Shown: positions 17,153 through 25,940, numbered from the stretch's first letter. The stretch is 64,000 bases of DNA from JAHEYG01 sp040403535 (GCA_040403535.1 JBBAKL010000008.1:12903-76902); one strand, 5' to 3'. Numbers and translations: made by a program. The notes: a model not told the origin generated them from the letters alone.

Positions 17153-18121
17153 ATGAAAAAACGCTCGCGCTCCATAATAATATTTACAATACTATTTGCT
17201 TATATCTTCTTGCAGTTTTTATGGTGGGAAGTCTTAATGGTGCGTCAGACCAGCGAAATTATTAACGAAAAGCAGAAAATAGTTGCTTTAACCACAACCG
17301 ATCCAGTTCAGCTTGAAACGGAGATAAAAAATCTTCAGGATAAAAAAAGGGTTAAAACATTTATGATTGCAGGCGAGGGAACTGTTTTTCTGTTGTTGTT
17401 ATTATATGGTATTTACCGAATACGAAAAGCCTACGAAGCCGAAACGCAACTAATTAATCAGCAAAAAAATTTCGTATTAAGTGTAACACACGAATTAAAA
17501 ACGCCAATAGCGGCAACCAAGCTGCAGTTGCAAACTTTATTAAAACATAAACAGCTTGATAGTACACAACAAGAACAATTACTGCAAAGTGCGCTTAATG
17601 AAACCAATCGGTTAAACCGATTAATCGAAGATGTATTGTTGGCAAGCAGAGCCGATAAGAATGAATTACTGCTTAATTACGAAAAAGTTTATGTAAGCGA
17701 ACTCACGGAACAAATTATTCAGAATTATTTTAAAGATAAATTGACAAGCGGTCAATTGATCAAAAACATTCAGTCCGAAGTGCTATTGAATACCGATAAG
17801 GTTTTGTTTCCTTCCATCATTATTAATTTAATAGAAAACGCTTTTAAATACTCCCCTGATAAGCCCAGTGTTACTGTTGAGCTATATTCTAAAGCCGATA
17901 AAGTTTATTTGAAAGTAACAGATAATGGAATCGGCATTCCTGATCACGAAAAAACGAAAGTATTCGAAAAGTTTTATCGTATCGGTAATGAAGAAACACG
18001 TAAAACTAAAGGCACAGGCTTAGGCTTGTTTATTGTTAATGAAATTGTGAAAGCGCATAAAGGGAAAATTGAAATAACGAATCATATACCAAAAGGAAGT
18101 GTGTTTACAGTTAGTATATAA
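17153..18121 (+). CDS. Membrane sensor histidine kinase (orphan)
   Basis: A 322-residue kinase. Two membrane segments (about residues 5-27 and 65-87) bracket a short extracytoplasmic loop of roughly 35 residues, too small for a standard sensor domain. The HisKA box is SVTHELKTP with phospho-acceptor H113. The ATPase domain has N box NLIENAFKYSP, G1 DNGIGIP, F box FEKFYRIG and G2 KGTGLGLFIV. No response regulator gene is in the window. It starts just after mfd and its last 23 bases overlap the GTG start of the binding-protein gene, so it seems to be co-transcribed with the uptake system downstream. The signal it senses is unknown. Confidence 0.88.
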   Translation: MKKRSRSIIIFTILFAYIFLQFLWWEVLMVRQTSEIINEKQKIVALTTTDPVQLETEIKNLQDKKRVKTFMIAGEGTVFLLLLLYGIYRIRKAYEAETQLINQQKNFVLSVTHELKTPIAATKLQLQTLLKHKQLDSTQQEQLLQSALNETNRLNRLIEDVLLASRADKNELLLNYEKVYVSELTEQIIQNYFKDKLTSGQLIKNIQSEVLLNTDKVLFPSIIINLIENAFKYSPDKPSVTVELYSKADKVYLKVTDNGIGIPDHEKTKVFEKFYRIGNEETRKTKGTGLGLFIVNEIVKAHKGKIEITNHIPKGSVFTVSI

Positions 18122-19262
18122 AGGAGTTATTGCAGTTGTCTTGTTTTTTTTGATCGGATGCGCAAACAAGGAAATTCAAGATAAGGTTAGTCTTTCGGGT
18201 CATGATTTGGTTAAGGATACTTCCTTAACTTACGCCAAGCGATTCGCTTTTGCCGGTTCGCCTAAGGCTAGACTTTTATTTTTATTTGGAAATAAGGAAG
18301 CGAAAGATACTACGTCTGTTTTTGTTCTTTATAAATCTGATCAACCTCCGGTATTTAATTATAAAAATTGCTTTTACATTAAAGTTCCCGTTAAATCCGT
18401 AGCTTCTTTGAGCTCCGTTTACAGTCAAATGATTTCTAGGCTTAAATGCGAAGAAAAAATTGTAGCGATTGAAAACGTAGATTATTATAACGATTCGTTT
18501 ATAATCGAAAAAGTTAATCAGGGTAAAATTAAAGAGCTTTCAAAAGGTCCTGAAATTAATATTGAACAAACATTGTTGTTGAATCCGGGTTTGATTCTTT
18601 CTTTCGGAATGGGTAATCCTGTTAATGATATTAATCCAAAAATAATTCAATCGAAGATTCCGGTTGCCATTAGCTTGGATCATCTGGAAGAACATCCACT
18701 TGCCAGAGCGGAATGGATTAAGTTTGTAGCTGCTTTTTTAGACAAAGAAAAATCGGCCGATTCTCTATTTAAAATCACCGAACGCAACTATAATGCTTTA
18801 AGATCACTGACCGATACGATGAAATATAAACCTACAGTTTTAACGGAAATAAAATACGCCGACGCTTGGTATGTCCCGGGAGGAAAAAGTTTTATGGCTC
18901 ATTTGTTAAAAGATGCCGGCTCAACATACTTGTGGAAAGATGACAAACGTACAGGCTCTCTGCCATTGACCTTTGAAGAAGTGTACGCTAAAGCAGGTAA
19001 TGCTGATTACTGGGTAAACTTATTTATAAATATAAATTCTAAGAAAGATTTAACTGCGTTTGATGAGCGTTATGAATTGTTTTCTGCATTTAAGAATAAT
19101 AAAATATACAACAACAATAATTTTGCCAACAGCAAAGGATACAGTATTTATTGGGAGAGCGGTGTAGTTAATCCCGACGAGTTATTACAAGATCTTATTT
19201 CTGTATTTCATCCAAGTACATTACCCCATCACACATTAAAGTATTATAAAAAGATTAATTAA
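18099..19262 (+). CDS. FecCD-type ABC transporter substrate-binding lipoprotein, GTG start
   Basis: A 387-residue lipoprotein: the membrane stretch VIAVVLFFLIGC ends in a lipobox with Cys21. The mature part has the two-lobed BtuF/FepB-like plan: an N-lobe ending NIEQTLLLNPGLILSF, a long spanning helix, and a C-lobe with VPGGKSFMAHLLKDAGSTYLW. It would catch cobalamin, haem or a ferric siderophore in the periplasm and hand it to the permease encoded 9 bp downstream. There is no in-frame ATG at the 5' end; GTG at 18099, inside the kinase gene, is the best start. The ligand cannot be told from sequence alone; no TonB receptor gene or visible riboswitch accompanies it. Confidence 0.82.
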   Translation: MCLQLVYKGVIAVVLFFLIGCANKEIQDKVSLSGHDLVKDTSLTYAKRFAFAGSPKARLLFLFGNKEAKDTTSVFVLYKSDQPPVFNYKNCFYIKVPVKSVASLSSVYSQMISRLKCEEKIVAIENVDYYNDSFIIEKVNQGKIKELSKGPEINIEQTLLLNPGLILSFGMGNPVNDINPKIIQSKIPVAISLDHLEEHPLARAEWIKFVAAFLDKEKSADSLFKITERNYNALRSLTDTMKYKPTVLTEIKYADAWYVPGGKSFMAHLLKDAGSTYLWKDDKRTGSLPLTFEEVYAKAGNADYWVNLFININSKKDLTAFDERYELFSAFKNNKIYNNNNFANSKGYSIYWESGVVNPDELLQDLISVFHPSTLPHHTLKYYKKIN

Positions 19263-19271
19263 ATTTAAGCT

Positions 19272-20258
19272 GTGGGTAAATCGCCTTTGATACATGTTTT
19301 GGTGCTGTTTTTTATTACCATTGTTTTGGCATGGGTAAATTTATTTTACGGTACGGTTACATTATCTATAAGTAGTATTTCGGAAGGCTCCAATCACATT
19401 ATTTTTTATGATATCCGTTTGCCAAAAACAATCACGGCTATTTTGGCTGGCGGTGGCTTGGCTGTTTCTGGATTATTAATGCAGACATTATTCAGAAATC
19501 CATTAGCCGGACCATATGTATTGGGTGTAAGCAGTGGCGCCAGTTTATCTGTAGCGGTGGTATTAATGTTATTGGGTGGCATTACCAATTATTTGGCAGG
19601 AAAAGCTTTAATAAGTGTTGCCGCCGTTACCGGTTCATTGTTGGTAATGTTATTTGTGTTAGCCATTTCGAAACGAAACCGAAGCAATCTAACCGTATTG
19701 CTTGTTGGAATTATGTTTTCCCAAATATTGGGTGCTATACAGGGAGTAATCGAATATGTTTCCAATCCTGCCAGTTTAAAAAGTTTTATTGTATGGGGAA
19801 TGGGATCGGTCAGTAACACGACGCTTTTTGATATTGGAATATTATTTCCAGTTGTTGCTTTGGTGTTTATTCTTACTTTGTTTTTATCAAAGTCGCTTAA
19901 CGCATTGTTATTAAATGAGTCCTATGCTCAGAATTTAGGAATTAACATTACTCAGCTTCGTTTAAAAATTATCATTATTACTGCTGTATTAACCGGTATT
20001 ATTACAGCTTTTTGCGGACCAATAGCATTTGTGGGCTTATCTGTTCCAATTGCTTCCCGTTTATTTTTTAAATCAACTCATCAGTTTCACCAATTGATGT
20101 ACTGTTTTATGTTGGGAGCAATTACACTTTTATTTTGTGATACCATTTGTCAGCTAATAAGCAGAGATTATTTGTTACCCATCAACACCATTACTACCAT
20201 TCTGGGTTCGCCGGTTGTGATTTACTTATTGTTTAAATCAAAAACCATTTCACCATGA
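19272..20258 (+). CDS. FecCD-family ABC transporter permease, GTG start
   Basis: A 328-residue inner-membrane protein with about nine or ten hydrophobic segments. Family marks include RLPKTITAILAGGGLAVSGLLMQTLFRNPLAGPYVLG split over the first third (residues about 50-86) and GPIAFVGLSVPIASRLF in the second half, the typical coupling region of BtuC/FecD/FhuB permeases. It works as a homodimer with the ATPase encoded next to it. Translation starts at GTG (19272). The last four bases overlap the ATPase start (ATGA), giving tight coupling. Confidence 0.92.
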   Translation: MGKSPLIHVLVLFFITIVLAWVNLFYGTVTLSISSISEGSNHIIFYDIRLPKTITAILAGGGLAVSGLLMQTLFRNPLAGPYVLGVSSGASLSVAVVLMLLGGITNYLAGKALISVAAVTGSLLVMLFVLAISKRNRSNLTVLLVGIMFSQILGAIQGVIEYVSNPASLKSFIVWGMGSVSNTTLFDIGILFPVVALVFILTLFLSKSLNALLLNESYAQNLGINITQLRLKIIIITAVLTGIITAFCGPIAFVGLSVPIASRLFFKSTHQFHQLMYCFMLGAITLLFCDTICQLISRDYLLPINTITTILGSPVVIYLLFKSKTISP

Positions 20259-20962
20259 TAGAGCTGATTGATTTAAACATAGGGTACAAAACGAAAGGTG
20301 TTAATCAGGTTATATTAAATAACATTAATGCTGCTTTCCATAGAGGCGAATTAATTGGTTTGGCCGGCAACAACGGTTCTGGTAAATCAACTCTTTTAAA
20401 AACATTGAGCGGATTTTTACCGGCGTTAAAAGGAAAAATTGTAATTAACGGTACGGATATTTCTCAGTTAAGCAGCCATACTTTATCACAATTATTATCG
20501 GTTGTTTTAACGGATAAATTGGGCGGATATAATTTAACTGTTTATGATGTTGTGGCTTGTGGCCGAATTCCTTATTTAAATTCGATTGGTAATTTATCGG
20601 ATGAGGATGCAGGTATTGTAAACGAAAGTTTAAGTACCATAGGTATTGCTGAATTGAAAGACAAGCTGTTTGAAGAACTAAGCGATGGACAAAAGCAAAA
20701 AGTTTTAATTGCCAAGTCTCTTGCCCAACAAACACCGGTTATATTAATGGATGAGCCTACGGCTTTTTTAGATTATGAATCCAGAGTAAATTTATTTAAG
20801 CTGCTCAGGCAATTATCTCAGGATAAAAGTAGATTAATTATTATTTCTTCCCATGAAATAGATATTTTATTTAGAAACGCAGACAAAGTGTTCTACACAT
20901 ATCCTGATGGAAATTACAAATACGATTTTCCAACCAAAATCAGAGAAGAACTTATGTTATAA
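20255..20962 (+). CDS. FecCD-type ABC transporter ATP-binding protein
   Basis: A 235-residue ATPase that drives the uptake system of the two preceding genes. Walker A is GNNGSGKS (38-45), Walker B ends MDEPTAFLD (D166-E167), and the H-loop is in SSHEID. The signature motif reads LSDGQ (142-146) instead of the usual LSGGQ, a mild variant found in some members of this subfamily. ATGA overlap with the permease gene. It is the last gene of the mfd-kinase-transporter string; the next gene has its own promoter. Confidence 0.92.
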   Translation: MIELIDLNIGYKTKGVNQVILNNINAAFHRGELIGLAGNNGSGKSTLLKTLSGFLPALKGKIVINGTDISQLSSHTLSQLLSVVLTDKLGGYNLTVYDVVACGRIPYLNSIGNLSDEDAGIVNESLSTIGIAELKDKLFEELSDGQKQKVLIAKSLAQQTPVILMDEPTAFLDYESRVNLFKLLRQLSQDKSRLIIISSHEIDILFRNADKVFYTYPDGNYKYDFPTKIREELML

Positions 20963-20970
20963 GCGAAAGC

Positions 20971-20999
20971 TTGTTTAATTACAAAAAATGCTATTTTTG
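20971..20999 (+). promoter_or_regulatory. Bacteroidota-type promoter of the SET gene
   Basis: A -33-type TTG (20971-20973) and a -7 box TATTTTTG (20992-20999) are 18 bp apart, close to the best spacing for the Bacteroidota primary sigma factor. The box lies 12 bp before ATG 21012 and overlaps an earlier in-frame ATG at 20988, which therefore cannot be the start of a transcript from this promoter. Confidence 0.6.
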
Positions 21000-21011
21000 T
21001 CGCCTACAATT

Positions 21012-21422
21012 ATGGCACTACTAGTTAAAAAATCAAAATTACCTAATGCGGGTAAAGGCTTATTCACCACAAAAGCCTTTAAAAAAGATGCTCACATCAT
21101 TGAGTACAAAGGCGAAATTATTAAATGGCAAGAGTATAAAAAGCGTGTTGACCGTAGCGAAGACGGTTACTTGTTTTTTGTAAGTAAGGATTGGTGTATC
21201 GACGCTTTTAACACACCGCAGTATAAGGCGCGTTACGCTAATGACGCGGAGGGTCTTGGTCGTATAAAAGGTGTTAAGAACAATTGTGTTTATGAAATTG
21301 TAGGCAAAAAATGCTACATCAAGGCTACGCGTGATATAAAAGCTGGCGAAGAAATTTACGTGGACTATACCAAAGAATATTGGGACGCCGTACGCTATAA
21401 CATCAAGCACGGTTTCGAATAA
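21012..21422 (+). CDS. Small SET-domain protein
   Basis: A 136-residue protein (counted from ATG 21012) that is almost entirely a SET domain: GKGLFTTKAFKKDAHIIEYKGE at the N-terminal part (split by the usual GxG loop), FVSKDWCIDAF, and EEIYVDYTKEYW near the end (the GEExxxDY element with its Tyr). The usual NHS/C motif is replaced by ARYANDAEG, as in several bacterial SET proteins. SET domains methylate lysines; bacterial targets are mostly unknown. Start chosen from the promoter position (see the site at 20971-20999). It has its own likely terminator and no functional partner next door. Confidence 0.8.
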   Translation: MALLVKKSKLPNAGKGLFTTKAFKKDAHIIEYKGEIIKWQEYKKRVDRSEDGYLFFVSKDWCIDAFNTPQYKARYANDAEGLGRIKGVKNNCVYEIVGKKCYIKATRDIKAGEEIYVDYTKEYWDAVRYNIKHGFE

Positions 21423-21444
21423 GAACAATCTTTTTTTAAATGCT

Positions 21445-21478
21445 AATCCGTTTCTATTAGATCGGATTTTATTTTTTT
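21445..21478 (+). terminator. Probable terminator of the SET gene
   Basis: A 6-bp stem (21445-21450 with 21463-21468) is followed by a T-rich run to 21478. It lies just after the SET stop and overlaps the extreme 3' end of the decayed gene on the other strand. Confidence 0.5.
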
Positions 21479-22105
21479 AGCTCCAACACAATTACAGGAA
21501 TAATTATAACTGTTGGGGGTCAAGCCAAAGCAAAATCGGATTTAAAGGAATGTGTTCCATTTGGTTTACTAAAAAGGCGGTAATGCCTCCAATGTAACTT
21601 CCCATCATGTCACCAATGTGCTTTTTATACCAGTATAATGTTTCCTTTGGGCCTTTAACAAACAGTTTGATATTAGTGGTTATGCCCTATAAACCAATAC
21701 CGTCAAACACCAATGGTATTATCGCCCCCGGGTTTTTATTTGTCAAATAATTTGTGACTGCAAAAACAATTAATCCTATAAAAGTTAATCCGGAAACGGA
21801 TTCAATTAACCAGTCTATCTATAAGGGTCTTTGCTTGTTATGCAGGTTTTTGAGTCGTAAGGAGCGGTAAGCGATAGTGGTAATGTAATAGGTGAAAACA
21901 GCAATATAAAAGAAGACCAATAAACCTCTGGCAAACGAAAAAACACTGGTGATAAAATGAGAGTCATGCACCAGAAATAAATTCTGCCAACAGGTTTATG
22001 CCTCGCGGTATTTTTTCTTATTGCGTATGCGATGGCTCCTGAAATAAGCGCACCAATTCCGGAAGTAACATGAATAATAATGGCAACACGAATAAGTTAT
22101 TCCAT
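21469..22105 (-). pseudogene. Decayed polytopic membrane-protein gene (DUF2306-like)
   Basis: No long ORF exists here, but the minus strand translates into a recognisable membrane protein in pieces. From ATG at 22105 it reads M-E-stop-LIRVAIIIHVTSGIGALISG through RHKPVGRIYFW. After a frameshift near 21955-21970 it reads TSVFSFARGLLVFFYIAVF, YRSLRLKNLHNK, KKHIGDMMGSYIGGITAFLV and NPILLWL. After a second shift in a C-run near 21515 it ends PTVIIIPVIVLELKK. Premature stops lie at 22097-22099, 21819-21821 and 21687-21689; each could come from a Gln codon by one C-to-T change. This is like a Bacteroidota family of small membrane proteins I remember under the DUF2306 label; the label is uncertain, the decay is not. 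Confidence 0.8.
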
Positions 22106-22114
22106 TTATTAAAG

Positions 22115-23428
22115 TTAAACTAAATCGCCGTACAAATCAAAGTCGCTTGCATCTTTAATCTTAACATTGGCAAAGTCGCCAATTCTTACATAGGTGTCTT
22201 TAGTGGCTTTAACTAATACTTCGTTGTCCACATCCGGACTGTCAAACTCTGTTCTTCCAATAAAGTAGTCGTTTTCTTTTCTGTCAAAAAGTACTTTAAA
22301 TGTTTGGCCGATTTTATTTTGATTCAGAGAGTATGAAATTTCCTGCTGTAATGCCATAACCGCATCTGCACGTTTGCGTTTTGTTTTTTCCGGAACATCA
22401 TCTTTCAATAAAAACGCCGAAGTATTTTCTTCGTGAGAGTAAGTAAATATTCCCAGGCGATCAAATTTTGTGTCTTCCACCCAACGTAACATTTCCTCAT
22501 GATCTTTTTCAGTTTCTCCAGGATAGCCTGCAATAAGTGTGGTACGAATGGCAATGCCAGGAACTTTATCGCGTATTTGATTTACCAGATCAATGGTTTT
22601 TTGTTTGGTGGTGCCGCGTTTCATGCTTTTCAGCATGTTATCGCTGATATGCTGCAACGGCATGTCTAAATAATTACACACGTTAGATTTGGTGTTCATT
22701 ACATCCAGCACTTCCATTGGAAATCCGCTAGGGAAAGCGTAATGCAAGCGGATCCAGTCAATACCATTCACATCGCTTAGTCGATTCACTAAATCGGCAA
22801 GTTCACGTTTTTTATACAGGTCAAGACCGTAATAAGTTAAATCCTGTGCAATTAATAGTAGTTCTTTTGTTCCGTTGGCTGCTAATTTTTTGGCTCGATC
22901 TACTAATTCTTCTTTTGGAACAGAAACATGTCCGCCGCGCATTAATGGAATGGCGCAGAAGCTGCAAGGTCTGTCGCAACCTTCGCTGATTTTGAAATAC
23001 GCGTAATGATGCGGGGTAGTGAGTAAACGTTCTCCAACTAATTCGTGTTTATAATCTGCTTTTAAGGTTTTAAGAATCTTGGGTAATTCACGTGTGCCGA
23101 AATAAGCATCCACGTCAGGAATTTCTTTTTCTAAGTCAGTTTTATACCGCTCACTTAAGCATCCGGTCACGTATAATTTTTCAATTTGCCCCTCTTTTTT
23201 TGCTTCTGCATAGCGTAAAATGGCATCAATACTTTCTTGTTTTGCATTTTCAACAAATCCGCAGGTGTTTATGATAACAATGTTATGATCATCGTCTTCA
23301 CTCTCATGTTCAACATTAAAATTATTGGCTTTTAGCTGCCCCATTAAAACTTCGCTGTCAACAATGTTTTTGCTACAGCCGAGTGTAATAACGTTTACTT
23401 TATTTTTCTTAAGTGTACGCGCTTTCAT
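22115..23428 (-). CDS. rimO: Ribosomal protein S12 methylthiotransferase RimO
   Basis: A radical-SAM enzyme that adds a methylthio group to an Asp of ribosomal protein S12. The 437 residues have the three Cys of the UPF0004 domain (C18 in LGCSKN, C56, C90), the radical-SAM motif CDRPCSFC (C151, C155, C158), and a C-terminal TRAM domain (about 375-437). The GCSKN form of the first Cys motif and the GTREL segment are marks of RimO rather than MiaB. A -7 box (23436-23443) is 8 bp before the ATG. The decayed gene lies 10 bp downstream in the same direction. Confidence 0.95.
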   Translation of the reverse strand: MKARTLKKNKVNVITLGCSKNIVDSEVLMGQLKANNFNVEHESEDDDHNIVIINTCGFVENAKQESIDAILRYAEAKKEGQIEKLYVTGCLSERYKTDLEKEIPDVDAYFGTRELPKILKTLKADYKHELVGERLLTTPHHYAYFKISEGCDRPCSFCAIPLMRGGHVSVPKEELVDRAKKLAANGTKELLLIAQDLTYYGLDLYKKRELADLVNRLSDVNGIDWIRLHYAFPSGFPMEVLDVMNTKSNVCNYLDMPLQHISDNMLKSMKRGTTKQKTIDLVNQIRDKVPGIAIRTTLIAGYPGETEKDHEEMLRWVEDTKFDRLGIFTYSHEENTSAFLLKDDVPEKTKRKRADAVMALQQEISYSLNQNKIGQTFKVLFDRKENDYFIGRTEFDSPDVDNEVLVKATKDTYVRIGDFANVKIKDASDFDLYGDLV

Positions 23429-23435
23429 GTAGTTG

Positions 23436-23443
23436 CAAAGATA
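23436..23443 (-). promoter_or_regulatory. Bacteroidota-type -7 element of rimO
   Basis: On the minus strand TATCTTTG matches TAnnTTTG and lies 7 bp before the rimO ATG (23428), giving a near-leaderless transcript. Confidence 0.55.
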
Positions 23444-23568
23444 AGCCTATTTTACGCGAAAACTCCAATATTATGTATTTATTAAAGTAGGCTGAACCCA
23501 TGGCGACATAAATCAGGTAGCACAATTGAATTAAAAAACATAAATTTAACCTGTAAACAAATGTCCAG

Positions 23569-24603
23569 TTGGCCAAGAAAAGTCACATAGGAGAATTCTT
23601 TAAGCATAACCCTCGGTTTTGGGTTCCAATTCTGGTATTAATCGCATTGATTGTTGTTGGAACAGTGGGGTATATGCTGATTGACTCCTATACCTTTTTT
23701 AATGCCTTTTACATGACCATTATTACTATTGCCACCGTTGGTTATGGAGAAATTCAGGAATTGTCGACCGCAGGACGGATGTTTACGGTATTTTTAATCA
23801 TCACAAGTTTTGGTACATTTGCTTATGCGGTAACAGCCATTACTCGATTTGTAATTGATGGTGAGTTTAACGAGTTTTTTAAAAATAAGAAATTGAACGA
23901 CGCAATTGATAAACTACACGGACACGTAATCATATGTGGTTATGGTCGTAATGGCCGTCAGGCAGCCCATGTTCTTAAAAAACATCATCGCCGCTTTGTT
24001 GTTATTGAAAACAGCAATCAGGTTACCGGAAGCATTACTCATAAGTTCAGCGAACTTGTTATTAATGGCGATTCTACTAAAGACGAAATACTCTTAAAGG
24101 CTGGAATTATGCGCGCTGCAGCACTGATTACTACTTTACCAATAGATGCTGATAACTTATTTATTGTGTTAACGGCGCGAAATTTAAATCCCAGATTAAC
24201 TATTATCTCTCGTGCAAGTGACGATAATTCGGATACTAAATTAAAGATTGCGGGTGCCAATAATGTGATCATGCCCGACAGAGTAGGTGGTGCGCATATG
24301 GCCTCATTAGTAATGAAGCCCGATGTGATGGAGTTCATTGACATTATTACAGCCGAAGGTGGTGATAATATTAATCTGGAGGAAATATCATTCGATAAGT
24401 TCTCGGATGGCATGAACAATAAAACGTTAAAAGACCTGGAAATAAGAAATAAATCGGGTGCTAACATTATCGGTTTTAAAACAGCAATGGGTGAATACGT
24501 TGTAAATCCAAGTGCCGACACAAAAATTATTCCGCATTCCAAAATATTTGTTTTAGGTACCCCTGAGCAAATCCGAAAACTAAAAGAAATACTTCAGTTT
24601 TAA
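23569..24603 (+). CDS. Potassium channel with RCK/TrkA-N regulatory domain, TTG start
   Basis: A 344-residue channel subunit. Two membrane segments (about 18-38 and 70-92) flank a pore helix with the K+ selectivity filter TVGYG (56-60). The cytoplasmic part begins with an NAD-binding RCK domain (HVIICGYGRNGRQ, residues 119-131) and ends in a TrkA-C-like domain (about 260-344). It would form a tetrameric, ligand-gated K+ channel of the MthK/Kch type. No ATG fits: an in-frame stop at 23554 and TTG at 23569 leave MAKKSHIGEF as the best start. Its stop overlaps the next ATG by one base (TAATG). Confidence 0.9.
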   Translation: MAKKSHIGEFFKHNPRFWVPILVLIALIVVGTVGYMLIDSYTFFNAFYMTIITIATVGYGEIQELSTAGRMFTVFLIITSFGTFAYAVTAITRFVIDGEFNEFFKNKKLNDAIDKLHGHVIICGYGRNGRQAAHVLKKHHRRFVVIENSNQVTGSITHKFSELVINGDSTKDEILLKAGIMRAAALITTLPIDADNLFIVLTARNLNPRLTIISRASDDNSDTKLKIAGANNVIMPDRVGGAHMASLVMKPDVMEFIDIITAEGGDNINLEEISFDKFSDGMNNKTLKDLEIRNKSGANIIGFKTAMGEYVVNPSADTKIIPHSKIFVLGTPEQIRKLKEILQF

Positions 24604-25526
24604 TGAAAATTTTAATTACAGGGTCTAATGGCTTATTAGGCCAGAAATTAGTTTATAAACTCAAGCAAAAATCTAACGTAACATTAATTGCAACGGCGCG
24701 AGGCGAAAACCGCCTGGTGGATAAATCCGGTTACACTTACGATTCACTTGACATCACTGATTATAACAATGTAAAATCTGTTTTTGAAAAACATAAACCG
24801 GATGTTATTATTAATACGGCAGCCATGACCAATGTGGATGCCTGTGAAACGGATCGCGATGGTGCGTTATTGATGAACGCAACATCTGTTGAACACCAGA
24901 TAAAAGTGTTGGAGAGTTTGCAAAATGAAAATTATAAACCGCACTTTATCCATTTATCCACCGATTTTATTTTTGACGGAACACATGGCCCGTTAACAGA
25001 AGAGGAAAAGCCAAATCCGTTAAGTTATTATGCCGAAACAAAATTAAAAGCCGAGCAAATTGTAGAAGCCAGTAAATTAAAATGGGCTATGGCGCGTACA
25101 GTACTTGTATATGGTATTGTTGATAATATGAGCCGAAGCAATATTGTTTTATGGGTAAAACAAAATTTGGAGCAAGGCAAAAAAATAAATGTAGTTGATG
25201 ATCAGTTCCGCACACCAACCTTAGCCGAGGATTTAGCCGACGGATGTATTTTAATTGCGGAAAAAGGAGCCACCGGTATTTTTAATATTTCCGGAAAAGA
25301 CTTCATGAGTATATTGGAATTAGCACAGAAGGTGGCGGATTACTATAAGCTCGATAAAAAATTAATCAACCCATCTAAATCAGCCGATATTAAACAACCG
25401 GCTAAACGTCCGCCGCGTACAGGATTTATTATTGATAAGGCACGAAACGTTTTAGGATATAATCCGCATAGTTTTGAAGAAGGCATTAAATTAATGGAAG
25501 AACAAATTGCGAAAATGGGGAAATAA
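24603..25526 (+). CDS. RmlD-like dTDP-4-dehydrorhamnose reductase family protein
   Basis: An extended SDR of 307 residues. The N-terminal Rossmann motif is GSNGLLGQ (7-14) and the catalytic YxxxK is Y143-K147, with LSTDFIFDGT just before, a hallmark of the RmlD group. RmlD reduces dTDP-4-keto-rhamnose to dTDP-rhamnose, but no rmlABC genes are near, so it could act on another nucleotide sugar. The N-terminal overlap with the K+ channel gene suggests co-transcription although no functional link is obvious. Confidence 0.75.
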   Translation: MKILITGSNGLLGQKLVYKLKQKSNVTLIATARGENRLVDKSGYTYDSLDITDYNNVKSVFEKHKPDVIINTAAMTNVDACETDRDGALLMNATSVEHQIKVLESLQNENYKPHFIHLSTDFIFDGTHGPLTEEEKPNPLSYYAETKLKAEQIVEASKLKWAMARTVLVYGIVDNMSRSNIVLWVKQNLEQGKKINVVDDQFRTPTLAEDLADGCILIAEKGATGIFNISGKDFMSILELAQKVADYYKLDKKLINPSKSADIKQPAKRPPRTGFIIDKARNVLGYNPHSFEEGIKLMEEQIAKMGK

Positions 25527-25940
25527 TTATTCCACAAATCTTTCTTTTATTTTAGGAGTCATAACTTCACAATATTCCGTCGTACCAAACCAGGTGATGC
25601 GGTTTTTAGCAATGTAATCATAAACAAAATCGCGGATAAAAGGAGGCACAATTAAAAATACAGCCATCAGCGGCCACAAGTATTTTAGCCGTAAGCACAA
25701 TCTTAACGCCGCGCCTGATTTTGTGTAAACTTTGTTGTTATGGATGTATACAATGCTATCGGTTTTAATGTTGAATTTGTTTAGTTGTGATTTAGCAAAT
25801 TCAGACTGAAGAGGAGAAAAAATTAAATCATGTTTTCTTTCTTTTTTTAACAGAAACTTTACACTGCGGTTGCATAAGCCGCAAACGCCATCAAACAATA
25901 CTACATCTTTATTTCCGGTAGGCAACACCATAAGGGTCAA
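25527..25940 (-). CDS. DCC-family thiol-disulfide oxidoreductase-like protein (DUF393)
   Basis: A protein of at most 137 residues whose N-terminal DGVCGLCN motif defines the DCC family, a thioredoxin-like group in which the two Cys are probably redox active. A hydrophobic stretch near residues 90-107 (WPLMAVFLIVPPFI) is usual in the family. Two ATGs, at 25940 and 25931, are possible; both lie inside the end of the upstream propeller gene (overlap of 23-32 bp), which suggests translational coupling. The substrate is unknown. The end of the gene is 1 bp from the end of the convergent RmlD-like gene. Confidence 0.8.
   Translation of the reverse strand: MTLMVLPTGNKDVVLFDGVCGLCNRSVKFLLKKERKHDLIFSPLQSEFAKSQLNKFNIKTDSIVYIHNNKVYTKSGAALRLCLRLKYLWPLMAVFLIVPPFIRDFVYDYIAKNRITWFGTTEYCEVMTPKIKERFVE

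Noticed and set aside
18099..20962. Assigning the ABC system firmly to vitamin B12 (btuFCD)
   Set aside because: The FecCD family also moves haem and siderophores, and no cobalamin riboswitch or BtuB-like receptor was seen nearby.
21469..22105. Alternative genetic code reading stop codons as Gln
   Set aside because: All other genes in the window end normally at TAA, TAG or TGA, and this locus also has frameshifts; decay explains it.
24039..24542. A 167-codon open frame opposite the K+ channel gene
   Set aside because: It is antisense to the TrkA-N domain, has no protein-like motif, and the sense gene is certain.
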